NCBI RefSeq assembly: GCF_011049865.1
Contig: NZ_DRGY01000029.1
Location: forward strand, 1 to 61,783
From: Marinobacter antarcticus
Lineage (GTDB): Bacteria; Pseudomonadota; Gammaproteobacteria; Pseudomonadales; Oleiphilaceae
Direction of reading: 5' to 3'
DNA: 61,783 bases
This document shows positions 51,775-60,939 of the stretch, in pieces; within the stretch, counting starts at the first letter, position 1, and each line of letters begins with the position of its first letter. Below the pieces are notes generated by a model. The model did no database searches, had not been told where the DNA came from, and worked only from the letters and a program-made list of their open reading frames with translations. The translations under genes were made by a program, and so were the position numbers.

Positions 51775-52596
51775 ATGCGCAGACTCTGGAACTCATTTTC
51801 GCCTTCGCTTTCTGTTGCCCGCCTGGCCATTGTTTTTGTGTGGCTGACGGTTGTTGTTCTGGCCAGCCCGGTTCAAGCCGATAGCGTTCGCGGCAGCGTG
51901 CGTATCGCGTACACCGAGTTTCCCCCCATCGAATTTCAGAATGAAAAGGGCGAGCCGGCAGGCCTCTTTGTAGAGCTCACTCGAAAGGTCGTTGAGGAAG
52001 CAGGCTACGATGCAGAGTTTATCTACCTGCCCGTGAGCCGGATTTATCTGTATTTGAAAAATGGGACGGTGGATTTATGGCTCGGTCTTTCCGGTGTGCC
52101 GAGCCTGGAAAAAGAGGTGCTCGAAAGCTGGGTGAATGTTTTTCCCGTGCAGATGAGCGCCTGGCACCTTGAAACGACAGAACCACTGACGCATCTCGAC
52201 CAGCTCAATAACAGAACGGTCATTGTGATTGGCGGTTATACCTATGGTGGCTTGCTTTCCTGGCTTGAGGCCTCCAGCCGGATACGTCTTACCGAAGCCC
52301 CCAATCATCGTGCGGCGATTGACATGCTAAAACTGAAACGGGGCGATTATGTTCTGGATTATCGAGAGCCGGTTCAAAAAATCCTGATTCAGCCTTCCGA
52401 CCGCCGCGTTCGAGAATCGAAAATACGCACGCGTAATTCGGCCTGGCTGTTTTCCCTGGCAAGCCCCCGGGCCGCTCTTTTGAGGGACGAGCTCGACGAC
52501 GCCTATTTGCGCATGGTGAACCGCGGCGAGGCGCCACCTGTTCAGGATGTAACCCCCGGATTTTTTATTCCCGGATTTCCCCGGGCGCACCGTTAG
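51775..52596 (+). CDS. Periplasmic amino-acid-type solute-binding protein, orphan
   Basis: This is a 273-residue SBP family 3 protein with a long signal sequence (hydrophobic core Val-Phe-Val-Trp-Leu-Thr-Val-Val-Val-Leu, ending near Val-Gln-Ala). The mature part starts Val-Arg-Ile-Ala-Tyr-Thr-Glu-Phe-Pro-Pro and contains Gly-Leu-Phe-Val-Glu-Leu-Thr, Val-Asp-Leu-Trp-Leu-Gly-Leu-Ser. No permease or ATPase is near, so it may be a sensor or stray binding protein. It converges on the DUF3047 gene with only 9 bases between stops. Confidence 0.82.
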   Translation: MRRLWNSFSPSLSVARLAIVFVWLTVVVLASPVQADSVRGSVRIAYTEFPPIEFQNEKGEPAGLFVELTRKVVEEAGYDAEFIYLPVSRIYLYLKNGTVDLWLGLSGVPSLEKEVLESWVNVFPVQMSAWHLETTEPLTHLDQLNNRTVIVIGGYTYGGLLSWLEASSRIRLTEAPNHRAAIDMLKLKRGDYVLDYREPVQKILIQPSDRRVRESKIRTRNSAWLFSLASPRAALLRDELDDAYLRMVNRGEAPPVQDVTPGFFIPGFPRAHR

Positions 52597-52605
52597 ATGT
52601 GATGG

Positions 52606-53343
52606 TTAGTCAGAACTTGCCGGGGTGAGGCTGATATCACCATACCAGGCCGTTGCTTGCTCACCCGTGTTGTCGGAATCCGACATGATTGCGATGCCCC
52701 GGATAGGCGGTGGGGCTTCCCCGAACGCCTTGCGATAATCCGCAACAATATCCCGCTCAATGCTTAACCACTCCCCAGCCTTTTCGTTGCCGGAACTGAC
52801 GGCAACCATCACGGTTTTGTCGGTGTATGGGTTATCAATAAACTCGCCTTCGGGCAGGGTGTTTGCCCAGATGTAGTTCAGGGCATTGCCGGGCAATTCC
52901 TCGCCAAACAGCACCTCTACGGTCTTACGCTTCGCTCGCTCGAAAAAGCCTGCCTTGTCTGGCTGGAACTCGAAGGCCACGTAAATTCTGGCGGGGTAAT
53001 CATCGCCGGACTTCTTTGTGGCGTCGCCTTTTTCAAAGACGTTGGACACCTTCCAGCGCCATCGAAGTATCAGCGACTCATCCGGCTTTATGTTCAGCCG
53101 CGTAATCAGGCCAGACGCACCGCCGGAGGTTTGCGCTTTCACCACCTGCAAACCGTCATCCTGAACCAGTTCGTAGCGTGAGTGCTGTTCTATGTTGGGA
53201 AATTCCAGTGGCTCCCAGCCATCGGACAGCGACGTCATTTTCGAGAATTCCGGCAACAGCGGCTCTTGTGCCAGCAGGTGCGGAGAAGCCAGGCTGAACG
53301 CTGCAAACAGTAGCCAGATAACAGGGCGTGTGGATATGTGCAT
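52606..53343 (-). CDS. DUF3047 secreted protein
   Basis: This 245-residue protein has a signal peptide (ending Leu-Leu-Ala-Gln near residue 26) and the DUF3047 pattern: Leu-Ile-Leu-Arg-Trp-Arg-Trp-Lys-Val, Asp-Asp-Tyr-Pro-Ala-Arg-Ile-Tyr-Val-Ala-Phe, and a C-terminal Ala-Ile-Met-Ser-Asp-Ser-Asp-Asn-Thr with Ala-Trp-Tyr-Gly-Asp-Ile. The fold is beta-rich and may bind carbohydrate or lipid; no activity is known to me. It is alone on the minus strand, and its start faces the nrdA riboswitch region. Confidence 0.82.
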   Translation of the reverse strand: MHISTRPVIWLLFAAFSLASPHLLAQEPLLPEFSKMTSLSDGWEPLEFPNIEQHSRYELVQDDGLQVVKAQTSGGASGLITRLNIKPDESLILRWRWKVSNVFEKGDATKKSGDDYPARIYVAFEFQPDKAGFFERAKRKTVEVLFGEELPGNALNYIWANTLPEGEFIDNPYTDKTVMVAVSSGNEKAGEWLSIERDIVADYRKAFGEAPPPIRGIAIMSDSDNTGEQATAWYGDISLTPASSD

Positions 53344-53449
53344 GAATGTGTCCCGTGTGCTGTGTGTTTGTGAGAGACCGGTGGATTCGGGAAAAGTGCC
53401 TTGTCCCTCTAATATTTACCGTATATAGTGCCAAAATCCTTGGTTAGAT

Positions 53450-53640
53450 ACCAGATATGGTATTTGGAATCCGGTGAGAATCCGGAACTGACGCGCAGCG
53501 GTATTGGGGAACGAGCGTGGTAAAAAGACACTGGCGCAAGCCGGGAAGTCGCCACGCAAGGCAGAACCAGCAGGTTCATGCCCCTGAGTCCGAAGACCTG
53601 CCAGGGAAGACTGTACCTTCGCGACTCAGGCGCCTGCATT
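53450..53640 (+). promoter_or_regulatory. Cobalamin riboswitch upstream of nrdA
   Basis: The leader contains the classic B12-box elements in order: GGAATCCGGTGAGAATCCGG (near 53466), a CGCAGCGGTAT segment, AAGCCGGGAAG (near 53539), and the core GTCCGAAGACCTGCC (53588-53602). CCTGAGTC (53583-53590) pairs with GACTCAGG (53623-53630). AdoCbl riboswitches of this form turn genes off when B12 is present. The next gene, nrdA, starts about 145 bases later. The 443-base gap between the DUF3047 gene and nrdA holds this element and no other gene. Confidence 0.92.
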
Positions 53641-53786
53641 TGGCCCTACAAGGTGAGCAGCAACGAACACGGCAAGGCTAACGTTAAGGTACAGCTATAG
53701 AGGGCTGATGCGTTATAGAGGCTGAGCTCTGTTCGTCCTGCGTACGCGAAGGCAATGGAATTCACGCGTATTCAGGAGAAAGCCGT

Positions 53787-56555
53787 ATGTCTGCGACAAC
53801 TCTGGCCGAGCCCCGGCCGTTATCGTCATCCAACACAGAAGCCCTGCAGGTAATCAAGCGCAACGGCAACCTGGCCAGTTTTACCCCCTCAAAAATCAGT
53901 GTAGCCGTTACCAAAGCGTTCCTCGCTGTTGAAGGTGACCAGGCAGCCGGGTCGGCCCGCATCAACGACGCCGTTCACCGAGTAACCGAACAGGTGGTTC
54001 AGGCCATCAGCCGACGCCTGAAGGCCGGTGGTCGGGCGCACATTGAAGACATTCAAGACCAGGTAGAGCTGGCCCTGATGCGCGCCGAAGAGCAGAAAGT
54101 GGCCCGTGCCTACGTACTCTACCGCGAAGAACACGCCCGTGAGCGCGCACGGCATGAGCCAGTCGAAGCGCATCCCCATCTCACCGTAAAACAGGCTGAT
54201 GGTCGCACCACGCCGTTGGATCTGGGCCTGATGAAGCAGCAGGTCGATCACGCTGCATTCGAGCTTGAAGGCATTGACGGCGACTCTTTGGTGGAAGAGG
54301 CGACCCGCAACCTCTACAACGGTATCGACGAAACTGAAGTGCTGACGGCCCTCATTATGACCGCCCGTGGCCGTATCGAGCGGGAGCCGGACTACAGCGC
54401 CGTCACTGCCCGCCTGCTGCTGGAGCAGTTGCGTCTTGAAAGCGTAACCGCCTTGAAACTAGACACCAACTTGACCCTGGCCGAGGTGTATCCGCAAGCC
54501 CTGAGCACGTTCATCAGCGCTGGTATTCGTTACGAACTGCTCGACGAAGCCATGGCCGCGTTTGATATGGAGCGCCTTGGCGCGGAATTGAAACCCGAGC
54601 GTGATCAGCAATTTGGCTTCCTAGGCCTGCAAACCCTGTACGACAGGTACTTCCTGCACTGGAAAGAAGATCGTCTGGAACTGCCTCAGGTATTTTTCAT
54701 GCGCGTCGCCATGGGCCTGGCCCTGCGTGAAGACGACCCCAACAGCCGTGCCATCGAGTTCTACAACTTGCTGTCCTCCTTCGATTACATGGCCTCTACG
54801 CCCACACTGTTTAACAGCGGCACCCGCCATTCCCAGCTTTCATCCTGCTACCTCACCACCGTGGGCGACGATCTGGAAGACATCTACGGCGCCATCCGCG
54901 ACAACGCCATGTTGTCGAAATGGGCTGGTGGTCTGGGCAACGACTGGACACCGGTGCGCGCGCTGGGTTCCCGCATCAAAGGCACCAACGGCCAGAGCCA
55001 AGGCGTCGTGCCGTTTCTGAAAGTGGTGAACGACACCGCCGTAGCTGTGAACCAGGGCGGCAAGCGCAAAGGCGCCGTGTGCGCCTACCTGGAAAGCTGG
55101 CACTTGGACATCGAAGAGTTTCTGGAGCTGCGCAAAAACACCGGCGACGAACGCCGCCGCACCCACGACATGAACACCGCCAACTGGGTGCCGGATTTGC
55201 TGATTGAGCGCATGCGCCAGGACCGCGACTGGACCCTGTTCAGCCCCAGCGACGCGCCAGACCTGCACGACCTATACGGCAACGCATTTCGCGAACGCTA
55301 TGAGCATTACGAAGCCCTGGCCGCAGAAGGCAAAATCGAGCTATTCAAAACCCTTCCGGCCAAACAACTGTGGCGCAAAATGCTCACCGTACTGTTTGAA
55401 ACCGGCCACCCGTGGATCACCTTCAAAGACCCCTGCAACCTGCGCTCGCCGCAGCAGCACAAGGGCGTGGTACACAGCTCTAACCTGTGTACAGAAATAA
55501 CCCTGAATACCAGTGCCGAAGAAATCGCCGTGTGCAATCTGGGCTCGGTAAACATCGCGGCTCACATCAACAACGGCGAACTGGATGTGCAGCGCCTGGA
55601 GCGCACCGTAAACACCGCCGTGCGCATGCTCGACAACGTTATCGACATCAACTTTTACGCCGTACCCCAAGCACGCAACTCCAACCTGAAGCATCGCCCG
55701 GTTGGTCTCGGCCTGATGGGCTTTCAAGATGCGCTTTACGCACTGCGCCTGCCGTACACCAGCCCGCAGGCGGTGGAATTTGCCGATCTGGCCATGGAGC
55801 AGCTGAGCTATTTTGCCATCCGCGCGTCAGCGGAGCTGGCGGCAGAGCGCGGCGCTTACGAAAGCTACGAAGGTTCCCTGTGGAGCCAGGGCGTTCTACC
55901 GATCGATTCCATAGAATGGCTCAAAGCCGCCCGCCTTGAAGGCGACCTGAGCGTGAACACCGACAGCCGTCTGGATTGGGCGCCGGTGCGCGAACTCATC
56001 GCCAAGCACGGCATGCGCAACAGCAACGTGATGGCTATTGCCCCCACCGCGACCATTTCCAACATCGTGGGCGTGTCGCAATCTATAGAACCTGCGTACC
56101 AGAACCTGTTTGTGAAATCGAACCTCTCCGGCGAATTCACCGTGGTGAACCCCTCCCTCGTGCGCGATCTCAAAGCCGAAGGCCTGTGGGACAACGTGAT
56201 GGTGAACGACCTGAAGTATTACGACGGCAGCGTGCAACAAATAGAGCGCATACCCACCGAACTGAAATCCCGATACGCCACCGCCTTTGAAATAGACGCC
56301 CGCTGGCTGGTGGAAGCAGCCTCCCGCCGCCAGAAATGGCTGGACCAGGCCCAAAGCCTGAACCTGTACATGGCCGAGCCCAGCGGTAAAAAACTGGACG
56401 AGCTGTACCAGCTGGCGTGGGAGCGTGGCCTGAAAACCACCTACTACTTGCGTTCATTAGGAGCCACCGGCGTGAACGAACAAGCCGCCCCGGTTGCCGC
56501 ACCGCAGCCACAAGTATGCAGCATCGACGAACCCGACTGCGAAGCGTGTCAGTAA
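53787..56555 (+). CDS. nrdA: Ribonucleotide reductase class I large subunit with ATP cones
   Basis: NrdA reduces ribonucleotides using a radical generated in NrdB. The 922-residue protein begins with an ATP-cone (residues about 20-110; Val-Ile-Lys-Arg-Asn-Gly), and the next 100 residues look like a second cone, as in Pseudomonas NrdA. Catalytic parts: Ser-Ser-Cys-Tyr-Leu near 350, Asn-Leu-Cys-Thr-Glu near 570, Val-Cys-Asn-Leu-Gly-Ser near 585, and the C-terminal redox pair in Cys-Ser-Ile-Asp-Glu-Pro-Asp-Cys-Glu-Ala-Cys. It sits behind a cobalamin riboswitch and 28 bases ahead of nrdB. Confidence 0.95.
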   Translation: MSATTLAEPRPLSSSNTEALQVIKRNGNLASFTPSKISVAVTKAFLAVEGDQAAGSARINDAVHRVTEQVVQAISRRLKAGGRAHIEDIQDQVELALMRAEEQKVARAYVLYREEHARERARHEPVEAHPHLTVKQADGRTTPLDLGLMKQQVDHAAFELEGIDGDSLVEEATRNLYNGIDETEVLTALIMTARGRIEREPDYSAVTARLLLEQLRLESVTALKLDTNLTLAEVYPQALSTFISAGIRYELLDEAMAAFDMERLGAELKPERDQQFGFLGLQTLYDRYFLHWKEDRLELPQVFFMRVAMGLALREDDPNSRAIEFYNLLSSFDYMASTPTLFNSGTRHSQLSSCYLTTVGDDLEDIYGAIRDNAMLSKWAGGLGNDWTPVRALGSRIKGTNGQSQGVVPFLKVVNDTAVAVNQGGKRKGAVCAYLESWHLDIEEFLELRKNTGDERRRTHDMNTANWVPDLLIERMRQDRDWTLFSPSDAPDLHDLYGNAFRERYEHYEALAAEGKIELFKTLPAKQLWRKMLTVLFETGHPWITFKDPCNLRSPQQHKGVVHSSNLCTEITLNTSAEEIAVCNLGSVNIAAHINNGELDVQRLERTVNTAVRMLDNVIDINFYAVPQARNSNLKHRPVGLGLMGFQDALYALRLPYTSPQAVEFADLAMEQLSYFAIRASAELAAERGAYESYEGSLWSQGVLPIDSIEWLKAARLEGDLSVNTDSRLDWAPVRELIAKHGMRNSNVMAIAPTATISNIVGVSQSIEPAYQNLFVKSNLSGEFTVVNPSLVRDLKAEGLWDNVMVNDLKYYDGSVQQIERIPTELKSRYATAFEIDARWLVEAASRRQKWLDQAQSLNLYMAEPSGKKLDELYQLAWERGLKTTYYLRSLGATGVNEQAAPVAAPQPQVCSIDEPDCEACQ

Positions 56556-56583
56556 CCACTTACTACTATTGAGAGGCACACCC

Positions 56584-57642
56584 ATGCTGAATTGGGACGA
56601 TGAAACCAAACCCCAAAGCCCGCCCGCTGCGCACAGCAGCGTGGCCCCGGTAAACGTTGAAGATAAACGCGTGATCAACGGCGAAACCGACGTAAACCAG
56701 CTGGCTCCGTTCAAGTATCCCTGGGCCTGGGAATACTTCATGAACGCCAACAAAAACCACTGGACGCCGCTGGACGTGAACATGGCGCAAGACGTTCACG
56801 ACTACCACCATCGCCTGAGCCCGGCGGAAAAGCATGTGTTTGAAAACGTGGTGGCCTACCTCACCACCTCCGACATACTGGCCATGCGCAACATCGGCCT
56901 GGCGGTGATGGAAAAAATGACCGCGCCTGAGCTGCAGATATATCAGGCACGCCAGGTTTACGAAGAGGCCATGCACACCTGGGCCTACCAGCACTGCATT
57001 GAAACCCTCAACCTGGACCAGGGTGAAATCTACAACCGCTACCGCGTAGTGCCGCAAATCAACGCCAAAATCCAGATAGCCAACCGCCGTTTGGACGCAG
57101 CCATGCGCCCCGACATGAACCTGCGCAATAAAGACGACCTGCAGGAATTCATCATGTCTTATCTGTTCTTCGCGGCGGTGTTCGAGGGCACCTGGTTCTA
57201 CAACGGTTTCAGCCCCATCTTCGCCCTGCAGCGCCGCGGCCTGATGCGTGGCACCGGCGAGCAGTTTCAGTACATTCTGCGCGACGAAGCCATGCATTTC
57301 TCCTTTGGCCTGAAAGTGGTTAACCAGATTCTGGAAGAAGAAAACATCAGCTTCGACCCCAAAGCCGTGCGGGACATGTGGGACGAATCCGAAGCCGCGG
57401 AGCGCGACTACGCCCACTACATCCTACGCGACCCAATCCTGGGCTACTCCGCCGAATACCACATAGAACAGTTCCGCTTTGTAGCCAACCGCCGCGCCCG
57501 CACTGTGGGCCTGCCCGAACCCTTCCCAGGGGCGAAAAACGTATCGCCCTGGCTTGATGAGCAGGCGACCATGCGCAAAGAGAAGAATTTTTTTGAGACA
57601 CGGGTGATTGAGTATCAGACCGGGGCTCAGTTGGAGTGGTGA
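56584..57642 (+). CDS. nrdB: Ribonucleotide reductase class I small subunit
   Basis: This is the radical-generating ferritin-like subunit, 352 residues from the ATG at 56584 (GAGAGG ahead); a longer frame runs back into nrdA and is not used. Metal-site pattern: Thr-Ser-Asp-Ile near 98, Tyr-Glu-Glu-Ala-Met-His near 130 and Arg-Asp-Glu-Ala-Met-His-Phe near 235. A tyrosine lies four residues after the first histidine (His-Thr-Trp-Ala-Tyr), the position of the stable radical, so a normal tyrosyl-radical enzyme is expected. It is co-transcribed with nrdA and shares its B12 control. Confidence 0.94.
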   Translation: MLNWDDETKPQSPPAAHSSVAPVNVEDKRVINGETDVNQLAPFKYPWAWEYFMNANKNHWTPLDVNMAQDVHDYHHRLSPAEKHVFENVVAYLTTSDILAMRNIGLAVMEKMTAPELQIYQARQVYEEAMHTWAYQHCIETLNLDQGEIYNRYRVVPQINAKIQIANRRLDAAMRPDMNLRNKDDLQEFIMSYLFFAAVFEGTWFYNGFSPIFALQRRGLMRGTGEQFQYILRDEAMHFSFGLKVVNQILEEENISFDPKAVRDMWDESEAAERDYAHYILRDPILGYSAEYHIEQFRFVANRRARTVGLPEPFPGAKNVSPWLDEQATMRKEKNFFETRVIEYQTGAQLEW

Positions 57643-57715
57643 GCCCTGGCTGAAATCTGCGCCCTTTCTGATGCTACACTTTGATTTGTTATGAATGATG
57701 GGAAGGGAGCCCACA

Positions 57716-58780
57716 ATGACACCGACAATCACAGGTAACATCCGTGCTGCTGCGAAGCGGGCCTTGATGGCGGGCAGTACGGAATACTTCAGCTGGACAG
57801 AAGAGGCGCAGGAAAATTTTCGAGCCACAGCGGGCGAGGAGGCCCGCTGTCGTATGCAGCAGGTTTTGTTGAAGCAGGTTCTGGGCATCGACTGCGTTGT
57901 GGCCGAGGCAGCCGAGGCCTGGCGCGAACTCAGTTTGCAGCAGCTCAATGACATTAACCCCGCAGATCTTCTTGTCAGCGGTATTGGCGACGATTTTCTT
58001 TATCTGAATGAGTCGCTGGAAGAAGGCGTATCGTTGCTGGATTTCAATACCCTCTACGACTACGATTTTGACGACTTCCTGTTTCAGGAAGAGTGGCGCC
58101 ACAAAGACCTGAAAGGTTACGCTAGCCCCGGTTACTTTCCCCTGCATCATCCACGCTGGATCCGGCTGGTGATGAATGACGAGTTTGTCTACGGAAACCT
58201 GTTCTCCACGGCCAGTTACGTGATATCCCGGGTAACGGAAGCCGGTGACGACCGCCTCGATGAGCTGATTCCGTCTTCATACATCGAGGGCCCGGATCAT
58301 GGTAAACCGAGAGATGGAGGTATCGCTTGGGACTACCAGTTGGACGCTAACGGCCAGGAGCCGCAGCTTGAGGAATTGAGAAGGCGCTGGTGGCAGTATC
58401 AGCAAGATGCAGAACTCGTTCTTCAGAAAGAACTCTCAGATGGCCCGCCTTATGCCTACATTCTGCGAGACGAATCTCGGGTGCCCGGTGAAATTAACGT
58501 CAACTTTGTTATCCACAATGAAAAATCCATGCACAAAGTCCGCTGGCGAACATTTATGGCGGACCTGTGGGCAATCGAAGGCAACAGCAAAGACCTTATA
58601 AGCTTGCTCAAGCGGGAGACAGAAAGAGCCCTGCGCTTTATCGGGGAGCAGCACCACGACATCCGCGGGAACTATGTACCACCGGATATTGAGCCCGGAA
58701 AAAAGCGAAAAGTGGTGATGTCCAGCGGTGCGCTTGATGATTTAGAACGGCTGAGCCGCGAAGACCCAGAGAGTGACTGA
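57716..58780 (+). CDS. Unrecognised acidic protein next to the integron
   Basis: I do not recognise the family. The start at 57716 has GGGAG eight bases upstream and gives 354 residues. The protein is soluble-looking and acidic, with no signal peptide or membrane segment. It contains a dense aromatic/acidic patch (Leu-Tyr-Asp-Tyr-Asp-Phe-Asp-Asp-Phe-Leu), several tryptophans, and a Lys/Arg-Gly-Lys-Lys-Arg-Lys basic tail near 335. Its stop lies 4 bases from the convergent integron integrase stop. It may be the fixed chromosomal neighbour of the integron. Confidence 0.7.
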   Translation: MTPTITGNIRAAAKRALMAGSTEYFSWTEEAQENFRATAGEEARCRMQQVLLKQVLGIDCVVAEAAEAWRELSLQQLNDINPADLLVSGIGDDFLYLNESLEEGVSLLDFNTLYDYDFDDFLFQEEWRHKDLKGYASPGYFPLHHPRWIRLVMNDEFVYGNLFSTASYVISRVTEAGDDRLDELIPSSYIEGPDHGKPRDGGIAWDYQLDANGQEPQLEELRRRWWQYQQDAELVLQKELSDGPPYAYILRDESRVPGEINVNFVIHNEKSMHKVRWRTFMADLWAIEGNSKDLISLLKRETERALRFIGEQHHDIRGNYVPPDIEPGKKRKVVMSSGALDDLERLSREDPESD

Positions 58781-58784
58781 GCGC

Positions 58785-59744
58785 TTACCCCAAAGGGCTA
58801 CGAACACCCGCAAAACCTTGCCCCAGAACGTGGGTATAGATTTGAGTGGTTCGCAAATCCGCGTGGCCGAGCAGATCCTGGACTGTGCGAATATCGCTAC
58901 CACGCTTGAGCAACTCCGTGGCAAACGTATGCCGAAAAGTATGGCAGCTGGCGGGTTTATGGATGCCGACCGCCTTTGCCGCACTGCGCACAGAGCGTTG
59001 TACGGATGAAATATGGCGATGGTGGCGTGAGACATTGCCCAGATTATCAGTACTCAATGCCGGCGAAGAAAAAAGCCACTGCCACTCCAACGAACGACCG
59101 GCAACGGGGTATTTGCGAGCGAGGGCGAAGGGCAGACTAACCGGATGCAAAAAATCCTCGCTGCGCTGCTGCCAAGCTTTGCGGATACTCTCGACATGGT
59201 TCTGCAGCGGTTCAATCAAGGTTGCAGGTAAAAGGGTGGTTCTATCCTTAGCGCCTTTTCCATCACGAACTGTAATCACTTGTTGCTGAAAATCCAGATC
59301 CTTGATCCGGAGACGACACGCTTCCGTGACCCGCAGGCCAGAGCCATACATCAGCGAGGCAATCAGTTTATTGGGCTGCCCGAGATGATTGATGATTCGC
59401 ATCGCCTCATCGTGGGTAAGCACCACGGGTAACTTACGAGGCTTTTTCGAACGGACGACGTTACCAATCTCACCAAGCGGCACACCCAATACTTTGTCGT
59501 ACAAAAAAACCAAAGAATTCAGCGCCTGTGCCTGCGTGGCCGCAGCAACATTGCGGTGCACGGCAAGCCAGGTCAAAAACTCATTAACATCCGGCGGCCC
59601 CATGTCCCGCGGATGCTTCATCTGATGGAAGCGAATGAAGTAACGAATCCAGTACCAATAGGTTTTTTCGGTACGGATGCTGTAATGGTTCACGCGAATG
59701 ACAGCACGGACCTGATCGCGAAGACGAGGCGGCTTTCCTTGCAT
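58785..59744 (-). CDS. intI: Chromosomal integron integrase
   Basis: IntI recombines attC cassettes into attI. I start at the ATG at 59744 (AAGGAG seven bases ahead; 319 residues), rather than a TTG six codons upstream. Besides the core-binding domain and the catalytic set (Arg in Ser-Gly-Leu-Arg-Val-Thr-Glu, His-Thr-Phe-Arg-His, His in Gly-His-Ala-Asp, and Tyr in Gln-Ile-Tyr-Thr-His), it has the IntI-only insertion around residue 190-215 (Leu-Pro-Phe-Ala-Leu-Ala-Arg-Lys-Tyr-Pro and Trp-Gln-Trp-Leu-Phe). It is transcribed away from the cassettes, the normal layout. Confidence 0.93.
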   Translation of the reverse strand: MQGKPPRLRDQVRAVIRVNHYSIRTEKTYWYWIRYFIRFHQMKHPRDMGPPDVNEFLTWLAVHRNVAAATQAQALNSLVFLYDKVLGVPLGEIGNVVRSKKPRKLPVVLTHDEAMRIINHLGQPNKLIASLMYGSGLRVTEACRLRIKDLDFQQQVITVRDGKGAKDRTTLLPATLIEPLQNHVESIRKAWQQRSEDFLHPVSLPFALARKYPVAGRSLEWQWLFSSPALSTDNLGNVSRHHRHISSVQRSVRSAAKAVGIHKPASCHTFRHTFATELLKRGSDIRTVQDLLGHADLRTTQIYTHVLGQGFAGVRSPLG

Positions 59745-59766
59745 AGTCGGGCTCCTTGCCAAAAAA

Positions 59767-59782
59767 CTGTATATTTAGACAG
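59767..59782 (-). promoter_or_regulatory. LexA (SOS) box of the integron integrase
   Basis: CTGTATATTTAGACAG is a perfect CTGT-N8-ACAG LexA site, 23 bases upstream of the intI ATG. SOS control of integron integrases is established for class 1 and Vibrio integrons; here it follows from the site and its position. Confidence 0.85.
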
Positions 59783-59987
59783 TATTATTGGTGGCGCGAA
59801 TCACAGAAGTCAAATGATTACATAGCGCCAGCCTTTTGAGTGGTCTAAGCTTTTGTTTTATAAATTTTTGATTGGGGCGCTGAAATTCGGAATAGCCGTC
59901 ATAACGAAACGGTCAAATTTCCGCAATCACTGAGGCCTCAGTCCAATTGCTGTTATATTTCCACGGAAGTCTGCAAAGTAGTGAAAA
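59783..59987 (+). other. Integron leader region (attI expected)
   Basis: This 205-base gap between the intI promoter and the first cassette gene should contain attI and the cassette promoter. I cannot point to a convincing GTTRRRY core here, so attI is placed by logic only. The region is AT-rich at its left end and has no other gene. Confidence 0.4.
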
Positions 59988-60845
59988 ATGACACCTGAGT
60001 ATCGCATAGAAGCTGAAAAGAATATTACATCCTACTTAGCTGGTAATGATGTTAATAACATCAAGTACATGCAGGTAGAGCAGACCTTCAATGATTTGGA
60101 GGATGAGGTCCATGTTTGGAATATAAGGGCTGACGACGGCAACTGGTGGGTTGTCGAGGGAGAGGGTGTCCCTATGAACCTTTACACTCAAAATGAATTT
60201 TATTTCTCGGCTGACGAAGCGTATTCGTTTCACATAGGGATAACTCAGAGGCTTCATGCACGACACCACCAGACATTCAGACATGTAATTGATGAAGTCC
60301 CGCTTGATATTGATGGGGTAAAGTCCATTAGTCGTAGGCTTAATAGTGCTGCACTTGAACTAAACGATGTGTCTGCACCGGAAGATATTCAGTCAATTGG
60401 GTTGACTTGTAGAGAGAGCCTTATTGAGTTGGCTGGAGTTTTGGCGCAAGGAAATCCTGAGCTTCTCAAGGACCATGGGTTGAAAGCCGCCGACTTCAAA
60501 GGTATAGCAAAAGCTGTAATCAGTATTTATGCAGCAGGCAGGCAAAATAGTAATCTTCGGAAACGATGTAGAAACTTAATCGAAGCCGCTTGGGACCAAT
60601 CTTCTGAAGTTGTGCACTCCCCCAATAAAAATGTCCCCGATGCAAAGATATGCTTGCTATTTACCTGCTCTGCGGTGTCAGTTATTCAGAATATTTTTCT
60701 TAAATACCTAGGCTTTGATAGTGAGCCAAGATGTCCAGAATGCAAAAGCATGGACTACGATATATCTGATGGTGCAAATCCTGATGAGTTTATTCTCATC
60801 TGTAATTCATGTGGGCATGAGACGTCTATTGCGCAAGAAATATAA
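59988..60845 (+). CDS. Integron cassette 1 protein with C-terminal zinc ribbon
   Basis: This is an unrecognised 285-residue protein, coded at lower GC than the chromosome. The N-terminal 100 residues look like an alpha-beta domain (Trp-Trp-Val-Val-Glu-Gly-Glu-Gly). The middle is helical with an Arg-Lys-Arg-Cys-Arg-Asn-Leu-Ile-Glu-Ala-Ala, Val-Val-His-Ser stretch that recalls HEPN or abortive-infection-type proteins. The C-terminus is a zinc ribbon (Cys-Pro-Glu-Cys near 245 and Cys-Asn-Ser-Cys near 272). The stop codon overlaps the start of the attC site, as in typical cassettes. A phage-defence or stress role is only a guess. Confidence 0.75.
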   Translation: MTPEYRIEAEKNITSYLAGNDVNNIKYMQVEQTFNDLEDEVHVWNIRADDGNWWVVEGEGVPMNLYTQNEFYFSADEAYSFHIGITQRLHARHHQTFRHVIDEVPLDIDGVKSISRRLNSAALELNDVSAPEDIQSIGLTCRESLIELAGVLAQGNPELLKDHGLKAADFKGIAKAVISIYAAGRQNSNLRKRCRNLIEAAWDQSSEVVHSPNKNVPDAKICLLFTCSAVSVIQNIFLKYLGFDSEPRCPECKSMDYDISDGANPDEFILICNSCGHETSIAQEI

Positions 60846-60923
60846 CCAGTGCAGGCACGGCGACGCCCATTACATTGCGCCTTTGGCTCCATTCCATGGG
60901 CGCGCATGCTGCAGGCGTTAGGC
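60841..60923 (+). other. attC recombination site of cassette 1
   Basis: This is an 83-base imperfect inverted repeat that starts with a TATAAC-type core and ends with GTTAGGC at 60917-60923. The arms GCAGGCACGGCGACGCCCA and TGGGCGCGCATGCTGCAGGC pair around a short loop. The GTTRRRY core and size are typical for attC. Confidence 0.82.
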
Positions 60924-60939
60924 AATAGGAGATAAAGGG

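Noticed and set aside
56566..57417. 283-codon minus-strand frame opposite nrdB
   Set aside because: Antisense shadow of nrdB in GC-rich coding DNA; no known family.
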